Origin: Acidimicrobiia bacterium UBA4744
Lineage (GTDB): Bacteria; Actinomycetota; Acidimicrobiia; Spongiisociales; UBA4744
Assembly (NCBI GenBank): GCA_002403855.1
Contig: DHIO01000019.1
Location: 1 to 29,686 of the forward strand
Length of the DNA stretch: 29,686 nucleotides
Direction of reading: 5' to 3'
This document shows positions 1 to 7,472 of the stretch, one piece after another. A program made the position numbers and the translations under genes. The notes below the pieces were generated by a model. The model did no database searches. It was not told where the DNA came from and saw only the letters and a program-made list of their open reading frames with translations. Position 1 is the first letter of the stretch, and each line of letters begins with the position of its first letter.

Positions 1-2
1 AT

Positions 3-779
3 CTAGTCGCCGGGCATACCGGAGAACCGGGCTTCGCGCTTGTCGACGAAAGCCGCGACGCCCTCGCGGGCATCATCGGTGCGGAAGCACTCCAGGAATG
101 CATCCATCTCCGCCGCCAGTCCCTGGTCGATCGGCAGACGCCGGGCGTCGTTCAGAGCTCGCTTCGCTGCTCCATAGGCCCGCGTGGGGCCGACTGCCCA
201 CCGTCCCGCATCCGACATCGCAGCTTCCAGAACCTGAGCCGCGGGAAACACTTTGTCGGCCAGGCCCAGATCGAGCGCCTCCTCAGCTTCCAGCTGGCGG
301 CCGGAGAAGATCATCTCCTTGGCACGCTGATACCCGACCAGGCGAGGCAACCGCTGGGTACCACCCGCCCCGGGAATGAGGCCTAGCCGGATCTCGGGCT
401 GTCCCACCCGGGCGTCGTCGGCGAGATAACGAAAATCCGCGCCCATCGCCAACTCCAGCCCCCCTCCGAGTGCAAACCCTCGAACTGCCGCAATAGTGGG
501 TTTCTCCAGCGTCTCCAGAAGGCGGATGGCTTCGCCGAGGTTGGCGGCCAGATGGTCATCGTGGCCGCGGTCGAAGGCCGCCTGGAATCCCTTGATGTCC
601 GCCCCGGCGGCGAAGTGCGGCTCGCCGGTGATCACGACCGCTCGAATCCCCGGATCGGCCGCTCTTCGGAAGGCAACTGCCAGTTCGTCGGACAACTCTG
701 CCGACAGTGCATTCACCGGCGGTCGATTGAGCGCAATCTGGACAACGTGGTGATCTATCGAAAACTCGACGAGCGACAT
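3..779 (-). CDS. Enoyl-CoA hydratase/isomerase family protein
   Basis: Crotonase-fold enzyme of 258 residues, predicted to hydrate 2-enoyl-CoA in fatty-acid or branched-chain acyl-CoA degradation in the cytosol. The oxyanion-hole segment AAGADIK lies at residues 57-63. Both glutamates of the classical hydratase dyad are visible: E109 in GGGLELAMGAD and E129 in GQPEIRLG, followed by IPGAGGTQRLPR. This favours a true hydratase over isomerase-only or dehalogenase members, though the acyl substrate cannot be read from sequence. It starts 35 nt downstream of meaB on the same strand and is probably cotranscribed with it, which suggests acyl-CoA catabolism. The stop codon lies at the window edge but the gene is complete. 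Confidence 0.92.
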   Translation of the reverse strand: MSLVEFSIDHHVVQIALNRPPVNALSAELSDELAVAFRRAADPGIRAVVITGEPHFAAGADIKGFQAAFDRGHDDHLAANLGEAIRLLETLEKPTIAAVRGFALGGGLELAMGADFRYLADDARVGQPEIRLGLIPGAGGTQRLPRLVGYQRAKEMIFSGRQLEAEEALDLGLADKVFPAAQVLEAAMSDAGRWAVGPTRAYGAAKRALNDARRLPIDQGLAAEMDAFLECFRTDDAREGVAAFVDKREARFSGMPGD

Positions 780-814
780 GTGCGAGCTCCCATGGGAAGG
801 CGTCGCGCTTCAGC

Positions 815-1801
815 CTACCGGTGGGTTCCCGGTCGACCGCCAGAGACGTCTCGGACCTCAGCCGCGTCGAGAAGGCGCCGGGCTGCCGTCCAGGGATCCA
901 GCCGCCGTGCATCGACCTCGGCAGCGAGAGCAACGAACCGGTCCCCCTCGGCCGCTCTCTCCGCCCGGCGCAGCAACTCGGCCACCACTGCCCGGTGCAG
1001 CTCGTGACGGAGCCGCGCCGAGCGCATATCGTTCATCCTTCCCGTGGACTCGAGGAAGAACCGGTGCTTCCGGACGGCGTCCCATAGGTCGGCGGTGCCC
1101 TCACCGTCGGTGGCGACGGTGGACAGAATGGGGGGGCGCCAGGCCCACGGCCCGCCCAGATCGAGCATTTGTTCCAGATCGCGCCTCGTCTCGTCCACGC
1201 CCTCTCGATCCGCCTTGTTGACGACGAACACGTCCCCGATCTCCATCAGCCCGGCTTTGTTGGCCTGGACACTGTCGCCCCAACCCGGATTGACCACCAC
1301 AATCGTGGTGTCGGCGCTCTCTACGATTTCCACCTCTGCCTGACCCACCCCGACCGTCTCCACGAACACATGTGGGAGGCCGATGGCGTCCAGGATCATG
1401 AGGGCTTTGGGAGTGGCCTCGGACACGCCGCCCAGGTGACCGCGGGAACCCATAGAACGGATATAGACCCCTGGGTCGGCAACGTGGTCCTGCATCCGGA
1501 TCCGGTCTCCCAGGATGGCGCCGCCGGTGAAGGGGCTCGAGGGATCGACCGCCAGGACGCCAACCTCATCACCGAGTGAGCGGACGTGTCGTATGAGCCC
1601 GTCTGTCAGGGTGCTCTTGCCCGACCCGGGAGCACCGGTCAAGCCCACCACATGGGCCGAACCGGTGCGGGGGAACAGTTGCGACAAGATGGAAACGGCG
1701 CTGGGGTGGCCGTCTTCGACCAGGCTGATCAGGCGGGCAACGGCGCGGAAGTCGTGTTGCAGTGCGGCATCGATCAGATCAGCGGTCGTGCGTTCCGTCA
1801 T
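815..1801 (-). CDS. meaB: MeaB/ArgK-family GTPase, methylmalonyl-CoA mutase chaperone
   Basis: G3E-type P-loop GTPase of 328 residues, the usual MeaB length. The family loads and protects the adenosylcobalamin cofactor of methylmalonyl-CoA mutase (or a related acyl-CoA mutase). The P-loop GAPGSGKST is at residues 56-64, the metal-binding region DPSSPFTGG near 86-94, the switch segment ETVGVGQAEVE near 148-158, and the guanine-specificity motif NKAD at 195-198. No mutase gene is in the window, so the partner must be encoded elsewhere. The enoyl-CoA hydratase follows 35 nt downstream, consistent with an acyl-CoA catabolic operon. An ArgK kinase role was once proposed for this family, but MeaB is the accepted function. 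Confidence 0.93.
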   Translation of the reverse strand: MTERTTADLIDAALQHDFRAVARLISLVEDGHPSAVSILSQLFPRTGSAHVVGLTGAPGSGKSTLTDGLIRHVRSLGDEVGVLAVDPSSPFTGGAILGDRIRMQDHVADPGVYIRSMGSRGHLGGVSEATPKALMILDAIGLPHVFVETVGVGQAEVEIVESADTTIVVVNPGWGDSVQANKAGLMEIGDVFVVNKADREGVDETRRDLEQMLDLGGPWAWRPPILSTVATDGEGTADLWDAVRKHRFFLESTGRMNDMRSARLRHELHRAVVAELLRRAERAAEGDRFVALAAEVDARRLDPWTAARRLLDAAEVRDVSGGRPGTHR

Positions 1802-1889
1802 CGGGGCCAGCCTCGAGTGTCGGGCCCCAACCTACCTGGAGGAGGTGGCGCCGAGACTACACCGGGTCCCCGTTGGGCACCTGAGCGGT

Positions 1890-2177
1890 TCAGAAGGCGT
1901 TGACTTCAATAACGCCCGGGACTCGATCCGTGAGGATCCGCTCGATCCCCGCTTTGAGCGTCATGGTGGACAAAGGGCACCCGCCACAGGCTCCGACCAT
2001 CTGCAGATTGACCGTCCCTCCCTCGACACCGAGCAAGACCAGGTCGCCACCGTCTGCCTGGAGAGCGGGACGGATGTACTCGAGCGTCGACTCGAGCGCG
2101 GCCAGATCGACCTGTGCATCCTCAGTCTGCAGGTCGGCGCCGTCGAGGGAGTCGTCTACGGTGATCTCGTCTGCCAT
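1890..2177 (-). CDS. nfu: NifU-like C-terminal domain (Nfu) Fe-S scaffold protein
   Basis: Small stand-alone Nfu domain that carries or transfers an Fe-S cluster to target apoproteins. The core is recognisable: LEYIRPALQADGGDLVLLG, then the cluster-binding CGGCP motif (CxxC) and a C-terminal IERIL...VPGVIEV segment. The frame is also open from a TTG at 2204, but the ATG at 2177 gives a cleaner acidic start (MADEITVDD) and a 95-residue protein, so I chose it. It sits between the SpoIID-family gene and meaB on the same strand. An 88-nt spacer separates it from meaB, so cotranscription is possible but not certain. Confidence 0.88.
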   Translation of the reverse strand: MADEITVDDSLDGADLQTEDAQVDLAALESTLEYIRPALQADGGDLVLLGVEGGTVNLQMVGACGGCPLSTMTLKAGIERILTDRVPGVIEVNAF

Positions 2178-2225
2178 GGCTCTTGAAGTGTAGAGGCACA
2201 CCAAAACTAGAAGACCCCCGAATGC

Positions 2226-3803
2226 CTACTGGTCGTCCAGCAACTCGACGGTGGTGAATGCATCGGCGCCCCCCTCGGGGGAACGCGCCTCGAGCAGCAC
2301 ACGGTACCGGGCCGGGGCGGCCGCCGAACCGTCGCTAGTGCCATCCCACACCAGGGCAAATCGGCCCGCCTCCCGCAGCGTCCATGGAGTCTCGGCGATC
2401 ACGCCGGGCCCCTTGAAGACCACCATCCGCACCTCCGCCGCCGCGGCCAGGGTGGCCGTCACCACGACGGAGCTCCCGGTCGAGGCCACCACCACTTCTT
2501 CGAGGTCCCGGAAAGCCGGTGGAAGTCCAAAACCTTCAGGCGGGTGAACGGCCACGTAGTCTGCTCGGGCGGAGAAACTCCACGTACCCAACGCGTCCGT
2601 GGCAATTGGTTCGCCGTCGGCGGCAACCGAGACGGGCCCATCTGCGGCAATCACCACCTCCGGTTCGCCCCAACTCAAGCCGACCACGATCTCGGCGGGA
2701 AGGCTTTCGAGGGCTGATTCCGGCTGGAGTCCCGAGTAGTAGTGCTCGAGGATCTCGTCGTAGCCACTGCCGGTTTCGGCCATCGCCAGCGCTCCGTACT
2801 GGCTCATGCCGACCAGGTGGCCCCATCCTCGCCCTGAGATCGCGTAGACCTCGTCGACGACGATGAACCCGGAGCGAAACTCGTCCGGATACCTCCACTC
2901 CCTGTTGATGGTGTACGTGGGCGAAAGAATGGTCTGCGGGTAGCGCCTCCCGTCCGGTCGTTCGGCAGGAAGCAGATCCGGAGCTACTTGCGGCCCGTAG
3001 CGGTTCATAACCCCCCGAAACTCCCAGCTGGTGAGAGATCGGGTTCGCCCGTCTGCGTTGATCTCGACCATCCAGGGGCCGGACCCATCGGCGGTTTCGA
3101 GCACCCCGGCACCTAGGAGCCGACCTTCGATCTCCCCCGCCTCTCGTAACACGGCCGCCAGCACCGAACGGGGAACCTCATACGACCAATCCGCGAACGG
3201 GGAAGACTCGTTGGGCGACTCAACGGCTCTGAGGTATGGCAAGCTTCTGCCCCCGAACACGTCGCGGACATCTCGGGTTCTTCCGCCCGTAGTCGACGAG
3301 TAGAGCGCCTGAGCCGGGCCCCCGTCGGAGAGCAGCACCTCGCCGGTCGTTGCGGCAACGGCCGCAGCCCACCGCTCCCCACCCGGGCCCTGGACTTGAT
3401 CGAGTCCCCCGTACACCTGGCAGGCCGCAGTGGCGCAGATGTCGAAGCCGTAGGCTGCTCCCGCACCGACCCGTCCCCGTGAGAGGCTCCACGCCAAATA
3501 GGTTCGAGCGGCCACCGCCTGGCTCTTCAGCGCCTCCTCGTGCCAGGAGAACGGGACTTCCTGGATCCCCAAGAGATAGTCCTCCGGTCCTACTCGCTCG
3601 GCAATTACCAACCCGTCCGACGCCCAACGCACCTCCAGTTGGCCGGCGTAGCGTCGATCGTCCCAGGACAGCACGGTGCCTTCTCCGGGCGTCAGCGACA
3701 CGGTCTCGTAGAGGCCCACGGACTCTCCTTCTTGCGCAGAAACCGGAGCGCCGGCCATCAGCGCAACGCAGGTCAGCGCCGCGAGCGCCTTACGATGCCG
3801 CAC
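2226..3803 (-). CDS. Secreted SpoIID/LytB-domain protein
   Basis: Exported protein of 525 residues with an N-terminal signal peptide (residues 1-23, cleavage likely after PVSA). The SpoIID domain is clear. YLLGIQEVPFSWHEEALKSQ begins at residue 76, with E82 aligning to the catalytic Glu of SpoIID lytic transglycosylases. AVAARTY follows, and the diagnostic GRGWGHLVGMSQYGA runs from residue 324. The C-terminal third is beta-rich and resembles FlgD/Ig-like repeats (WDGTSDG... then YRVLLEA). SpoIID proteins act on denuded peptidoglycan glycan strands; in non-sporulating actinobacteria they are wall-remodelling proteins of unclear role. The GTG start overlaps the end of murA by 14 nt, so the two cell-wall genes are probably translationally coupled. 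Confidence 0.9.
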   Translation of the reverse strand: MRHRKALAALTCVALMAGAPVSAQEGESVGLYETVSLTPGEGTVLSWDDRRYAGQLEVRWASDGLVIAERVGPEDYLLGIQEVPFSWHEEALKSQAVAARTYLAWSLSRGRVGAGAAYGFDICATAACQVYGGLDQVQGPGGERWAAAVAATTGEVLLSDGGPAQALYSSTTGGRTRDVRDVFGGRSLPYLRAVESPNESSPFADWSYEVPRSVLAAVLREAGEIEGRLLGAGVLETADGSGPWMVEINADGRTRSLTSWEFRGVMNRYGPQVAPDLLPAERPDGRRYPQTILSPTYTINREWRYPDEFRSGFIVVDEVYAISGRGWGHLVGMSQYGALAMAETGSGYDEILEHYYSGLQPESALESLPAEIVVGLSWGEPEVVIAADGPVSVAADGEPIATDALGTWSFSARADYVAVHPPEGFGLPPAFRDLEEVVVASTGSSVVVTATLAAAAEVRMVVFKGPGVIAETPWTLREAGRFALVWDGTSDGSAAAPARYRVLLEARSPEGGADAFTTVELLDDQ

Positions 3804-5058
3804 CGACCGGCCGGCGTTCTAGGTGACCGCCCAACGACTGCAGGCGCCCGACGAAGTCTTCATAGCCGCGATCGATGTGGTGGACCTCCCCCACCGCCGT
3901 CTGGCCCTCCGCCCGCAGGCCGGCAAGGACCAAGGACGCGCCGGCGCGAATGTCGGGTGCTATGACCGGACAGCCCGACAGTTTCTCGACCCCTCTGATA
4001 ACCGCGTGTTGCCACTCGGTCGTGATGTCCGCGCCCATTCGCATCAACTCGCCTGCATAGCGGAACCGGGCATCGTAGATGTTTTCCGTAATAACCGAGG
4101 TCCCCGAGGCAACGCTCAACAGCGCAACCATCTGCGGCTGCATGTCGGTGTGGAATCCGGGAAACGGGAGGGTTGCGAAGTCCACCGGAGACGGGCGGTC
4201 GGGTCCCAACACCGAGAACCAGTCCTCGCCGAAATCGACCATGCAGCCCGCTTCGGTCAGCTTCCTCAACTCCATCCGCAGATGGTCGGGGACACACTGC
4301 TCGACCCTCACCTCACCGCCGGTGATGGCGGCTGCCACGGCGTACGTCCCTGCTTCGAGGCGATCCGGGAGGACGGTATGAGCGCCGGGTTTGAGGGCTT
4401 CCACCCCTTCCACGGTGATGAGGGAGGTGCCGGCGCCCCGGATCCGGGCGCCCATCTTCACGAGGAAGGCGACCAGGTCCTCGATCTCCGGTTCCCGAGC
4501 AGCGTTGTGGAGCGTGGTTTCGCCATTCGCCAACACTGCTCCCAGCAAGACGTTCTCGGTTGCCCCGACACTGGGGAACTCCAGGGAGACCTCCGCGCCT
4601 TTCAGACCGCCGGGAGCCCTGGCGATGAGCACACCGTGCTCGAGTTCGAACTCGGCGCCCATCCGGCGAAGGCCGTCGAGGTGCATGTCGATCGGCCGGG
4701 CTCCCAGGTCGTCTCCTCCAGGGAACGCCACCCGCGCAACACCTCCCCGAGCCAGCAGTGGACCGAGAACCACGATTGAAGCGCGCATCTGGCGGACCAG
4801 ATCGAGAGGTGCCTCCGGTCGCAACTCATCGGGAACCTCCACTGTGAGCTCATTGCCGGCAAAGGAACAGACCGCGCCGATGTGCTCCAAGACCCTCCCC
4901 ATCAGGGCAACATCGAGAATCCCGGGAACGTTGCCCAGTAGATGGGTCCCGGGTGCCAGCAGCATCGCCACCATCTGCTTGAGAGCGGCGTTCTTGGCGC
5001 CCAGCACGCCAACCGATCCGGTCAACGGGTACCCGCCGGTGACGATGATCTCCTCCAT
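3790..5058 (-). CDS. murA: UDP-N-acetylglucosamine 1-carboxyvinyltransferase (MurA)
   Basis: First committed enzyme of peptidoglycan synthesis, transferring enolpyruvate from PEP to UDP-GlcNAc in the cytosol. The length (422 residues) is normal. Signatures include GAKNAALKQ with K22 and N23, MRASIVVLGPLLAR, and PFPGFHTDMQ carrying the catalytic Asp. The loop that reads GGCAIGARP in E. coli reads GGDDLGARP here, so residue D116 replaces catalytic Cys115. The same Cys-to-Asp change occurs in mycobacterial and chlamydial MurA and gives intrinsic fosfomycin resistance. A -10-like TACAAT lies 7 nt upstream of the ATG. The SpoIID-family gene overlaps its 3' end. Confidence 0.96.
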   Translation of the reverse strand: MEEIIVTGGYPLTGSVGVLGAKNAALKQMVAMLLAPGTHLLGNVPGILDVALMGRVLEHIGAVCSFAGNELTVEVPDELRPEAPLDLVRQMRASIVVLGPLLARGGVARVAFPGGDDLGARPIDMHLDGLRRMGAEFELEHGVLIARAPGGLKGAEVSLEFPSVGATENVLLGAVLANGETTLHNAAREPEIEDLVAFLVKMGARIRGAGTSLITVEGVEALKPGAHTVLPDRLEAGTYAVAAAITGGEVRVEQCVPDHLRMELRKLTEAGCMVDFGEDWFSVLGPDRPSPVDFATLPFPGFHTDMQPQMVALLSVASGTSVITENIYDARFRYAGELMRMGADITTEWQHAVIRGVEKLSGCPVIAPDIRAGASLVLAGLRAEGQTAVGEVHHIDRGYEDFVGRLQSLGGHLERRPVGAAS

Positions 5059-5065
5059 ACAGCGG

Positions 5066-5071
5066 ATTGTA
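5066..5071 (-). promoter_or_regulatory. Candidate -10 element of murA (leaderless)
   Basis: The minus strand reads TACAAT, ending 7 nt before the murA ATG. Transcription would then begin at or next to the start codon, giving a leaderless mRNA. No convincing -35 hexamer is seen and there is no Shine-Dalgarno sequence between this element and the ATG. Confidence 0.5.
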
Positions 5072-5136
5072 CGGTCGACACGCCCGATTGACCGTCACCC
5101 GGCTGGGCTCCGCCGATAGATCGCCGGGGGCGGCGC

Positions 5137-5142
5137 TACTCT
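5137..5142 (+). promoter_or_regulatory. Possible -10 element of rpiB
   Basis: TACTCT lies 29 nt upstream of the TTG start, which would leave a short leader containing the AAGGAGAG ribosome-binding site. No clear -35 was seen, so this is a weak call within the 113-nt divergent murA/rpiB spacer. Confidence 0.25.
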
Positions 5143-5171
5143 TGGTGAGGCCTCGAAAACAAGGAGAGAAG

Positions 5172-5618
5172 TTGCGCGTCGCGGTTGGAGCGGACCACGC
5201 GGGATTCCGGCTGAAGGAAGATCTAGCCCGGCTGCTCGCCGAACAGGGCTATGCCATTCTCGATATGGGAACTCACTCTGAGTCACCGGTCGACTACCCC
5301 GACTACGCCGCCGCGGTCGGGCGAGCGGTGCGGGACGGCAGGGCCGACCGCGGCGTGATCGTGTGCGGATCGGGAGCGGGGGCGGCCATAGCCGCCAACA
5401 AGATCAAGGGCGTTCGAGCGGCTCTCGCTCACGACACCTACACGGCCCATCAGGCGGTCGAACACGACGACGCGAACGTAATCGCCGTCGGCAGCAGGGT
5501 CATCGGGCAGGCCGTCGCCGAAGAGGTGGCCACGGCGTTCCTTCTGGCCCGTTTCACCGGAGAGGAGCGTCACGTTCGGCGCCTCGAGAAAGTGAAGGCC
5601 CTCGAAGCGGAAGCGTAG
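5172..5618 (+). CDS. rpiB: Ribose-5-phosphate isomerase B (canonical)
   Basis: RpiB/LacAB-family sugar-phosphate isomerase interconverting ribose-5-phosphate and ribulose-5-phosphate in the pentose phosphate pathway. The TTG start at 5172 is chosen because AAGGAGAG lies just upstream (GGAG at 5163-5166, 5-nt spacing). It gives a 148-residue protein beginning at the family motif VAVGADHAGF, a typical length. The frame is open upstream to 5067, but that extension is not family-like. Key parts seen are ADHAGF, VDYPDYA, VCGSGAGAAIAANKIKGVRAA with C65 at the position of the E. coli catalytic Cys, and EHDDANVIAVGSRVIG. It is transcribed divergently from murA. The BMC RpiB paralogue at 17877-18461 differs at the Cys position. 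Confidence 0.93.
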   Translation: MRVAVGADHAGFRLKEDLARLLAEQGYAILDMGTHSESPVDYPDYAAAVGRAVRDGRADRGVIVCGSGAGAAIAANKIKGVRAALAHDTYTAHQAVEHDDANVIAVGSRVIGQAVAEEVATAFLLARFTGEERHVRRLEKVKALEAEA

Positions 5619-5641
5619 AAACGGCGTCCGGTTCCAGGTCG

Positions 5642-5654
5642 CAGGTTGCAGGTT
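5642..5654. repeat. Dispersed intergenic repeat CAGGTTGCAGGTT, copy 1
   Basis: A 13-mer CAGGTTGCAGGTT sits in the spacer between the convergent rpiB and hydrolase genes, preceded by the related GGTTCCAGGT (from 5630). The identical 13-mer recurs at 29674-29686. It has a 7-nt internal period (CAGGTTG). A small hairpin, GGTGT-TCG-ACACC, lies nearby at 5702-5714 over the hydrolase stop codon; it is too short to call a terminator. Confidence 0.55.
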
Positions 5655-5713
5655 CTTGGCGTTTGCTGCTCGAGTCCTTCCGTGCTTGCGGATAGGTGCT
5701 TGGTGTTCGACAC

Positions 5714-6379
5714 CTAGCCAGCAGCTACCGTCTCCATCCAATCGACTGTTCGCTCCGCAATCCCGTCCAGCACCTCTTCGAAGGTGCGGCCGGAGCGTTT
5801 GGGCACCCGGAACGAATGATCGGCATCGTCGATGAGTTCCAGGGTCGCTCTCCGCAGGGGCCGAACATGCCTCTCAACTACCTCCACCCGGGCCAAGGAG
5901 TCCCTCGTTCCAGAGATGAACAACATCGGAGCGCCTATCGCCGTCAGGTGTTCGACGCGGAGCCGGTCCGGCTTCCCGGGCGGATGGAAAGGATATGCAA
6001 AAAGAACGAGTCCACACACGGGTTCGCCGCCGGCGGCCAGATAGGTTCCGATCCGGCCCCCCATCGACCGTCCGGCCAGGATCACCTCATCGCCGGCTGC
6101 CGCCCGCAGCCAATCAAGGACTGCTCGATGGCAGTCAAGCAAGGTGGCCTGCGCATCCGGACGCCGTTTGCCCAGCTCCATGTACGGGTAGTTGAAGCTG
6201 AGCACCCGTACTCCGCGCTCCGCCAGGCGATCGCGCAACCCTGCTACACCGGGATGATCCTGACCGGCTCCCGCTCCGTGGGCCAGGAGCATGGCAGGGA
6301 GTCTGGCGGCGGCGGGCCCGGCCAGGCGACCGCTTACTCTCTTCCCGGGTTGCCAATCGATGGTCACCTCACGGATCAT
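5714..6379 (-). CDS. KANL3/Tex30-type alpha/beta hydrolase
   Basis: Cytosolic alpha/beta hydrolase of 221 residues resembling the small KANL3/Tex30 family. The oxyanion strand LLAHGAGAGQDHP is at residues 31-43, NYPYME near 63-68, and the nucleophile elbow GRSMGG has S105. The likely triad acid is D160 in SGTRD and the His is H188 in DADHSF, so the catalytic triad is complete. The substrate is unknown; dienelactone hydrolase-like or general esterase activity is possible. It converges with rpiB and diverges from the flippase gene across 74 nt. Confidence 0.8.
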   Translation of the reverse strand: MIREVTIDWQPGKRVSGRLAGPAAARLPAMLLAHGAGAGQDHPGVAGLRDRLAERGVRVLSFNYPYMELGKRRPDAQATLLDCHRAVLDWLRAAAGDEVILAGRSMGGRIGTYLAAGGEPVCGLVLFAYPFHPPGKPDRLRVEHLTAIGAPMLFISGTRDSLARVEVVERHVRPLRRATLELIDDADHSFRVPKRSGRTFEEVLDGIAERTVDWMETVAAG

Positions 6380-6453
6380 GGGTCACTTCGGTCCTTCGGC
6401 AACTAGCCTTTTTCTGGTAACCGCCGCGAGAATCGGGTTCGGGAGAACAGGCA

Positions 6454-7461
6454 ATGACACGACGCCACGGGCTGCTGTTCCTGGTCGCCACAGTCGTTCT
6501 CCTCGGCGGTCTCCTGATCATCGCAGATTGGGAGGAGATCCTGACGGTCATTGCACGGTCCAACTGGATGTTCCTCCTACCGGCGCTGGCCATGACGGCT
6601 ATCTCCTACGCTTGCATCAGCTACAGCTTCGCCGAGGTCAGCCTGCTGATCGAAATCCCCATTGGGCGCAACCGGCTGGCAGGAATCGGCTTCGTGTCCA
6701 CCGTCCTCAATCATCTGGTGCAGAGCGGTGGCGTGGTGGGGTACGGCGTTCGCTACGCCTTGATGCAGCGGGAGCGGGTTCCACTCAACGATGTGCTGGC
6801 GGCGTCGATGCTGCACTTCTATCTCACCAGTCTGGCCATGCAGGCCATCCTGCCCTTGGGTTTCGCCTACCTGCTTTCGAATGCCGCCCTCAGCCGCGCG
6901 GTGTCCATTGCCATCGGCTCCTTAGCCTCAGTATTGTTCCTCCTCTTCATCGTCCAGTCGCTGCTCGTTTTTCGGTCGGGGACTCGCCGGGCCTTGTTGA
7001 ACGGTATCCGCCGCTTCGTCAAGCGTTTCTTCCGAAAGGACCTGGAGCGGGTATTGGCGGACTTCGACACAGCCATGGCACGAGGCGTTGCCGGAATGCG
7101 CCGGAAACCGCGGTCTGCTCTCCTGATCGGCGCTCTGGTCCTGGTCGACTGGTTTGGGAGCGCCTTGGCTCTGGGCTTCTGTTTCGAAGCCCTCGGAGCG
7201 CCGCTGAAACCGGCGGTGCTGTTCACCGGATTCGTTATCGGAATGACGGCGGGAGTCCTATCGGCTTTGCCTGCCGGAATCGGCGTGCAAGACGGTTCCA
7301 TGGCGGGTGTCTTCGCACTGCTCGGTGTAGGTTTCGAAGAGGCCGTACTGGCGGCGTTGCTGTTCAGGGGCGTCTACTACGTCGTTCCCTATCTCGTCAG
7401 CCTGGCTTTTTACTGGAGGCTTACGCCGAAGGCAGCACCGGTACACGAAACGACTTCTTGA
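6454..7461 (+). CDS. Flippase-like integral membrane protein (LPG synthase TM / UPF0104 family)
   Basis: Polytopic membrane protein of 335 residues with about seven or eight hydrophobic helices, resembling the lysylphosphatidylglycerol-synthase transmembrane/UPF0104 (AglD-like) family. The diagnostic C-terminal part reads GVLSALPAGIGVQDG followed by AALLFRGVYYVVPYLVSL. Members flip lipids or are fused to lipid-modifying domains; this one has no extra catalytic domain. A GGGAGAA ribosome-binding site precedes the ATG. The GT4 glycosyltransferase starts 11 nt downstream, so the pair probably forms an operon for making and translocating a glycolipid or lipid-linked sugar. The exact substrate is not readable. 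Confidence 0.82.
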   Translation: MTRRHGLLFLVATVVLLGGLLIIADWEEILTVIARSNWMFLLPALAMTAISYACISYSFAEVSLLIEIPIGRNRLAGIGFVSTVLNHLVQSGGVVGYGVRYALMQRERVPLNDVLAASMLHFYLTSLAMQAILPLGFAYLLSNAALSRAVSIAIGSLASVLFLLFIVQSLLVFRSGTRRALLNGIRRFVKRFFRKDLERVLADFDTAMARGVAGMRRKPRSALLIGALVLVDWFGSALALGFCFEALGAPLKPAVLFTGFVIGMTAGVLSALPAGIGVQDGSMAGVFALLGVGFEEAVLAALLFRGVYYVVPYLVSLAFYWRLTPKAAPVHETTS

Positions 7462-7472
7462 GGGGCTCATCA

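Noticed and set aside
1802..1889. GGGGCC...GGCCCC pairing in the nfu-meaB spacer as a regulatory RNA or cobalamin riboswitch
   Set aside because: Only about 6 bp of pairing in an 88-nt spacer and no conserved riboswitch core; far too short for a cobalamin riboswitch.
5702..5714. Hairpin GGTGT-TCG-ACACC as a terminator between rpiB and the hydrolase
   Set aside because: The stem is only 5 bp with no T-tract, and it overlaps the hydrolase stop codon.
6291..7472. A 394-codon upstream extension in frame with the GT4 glycosyltransferase
   Set aside because: It overlaps the flippase gene in another frame, is low in recognisable structure, and the GT4 family start with a good ribosome-binding site is at 7473.
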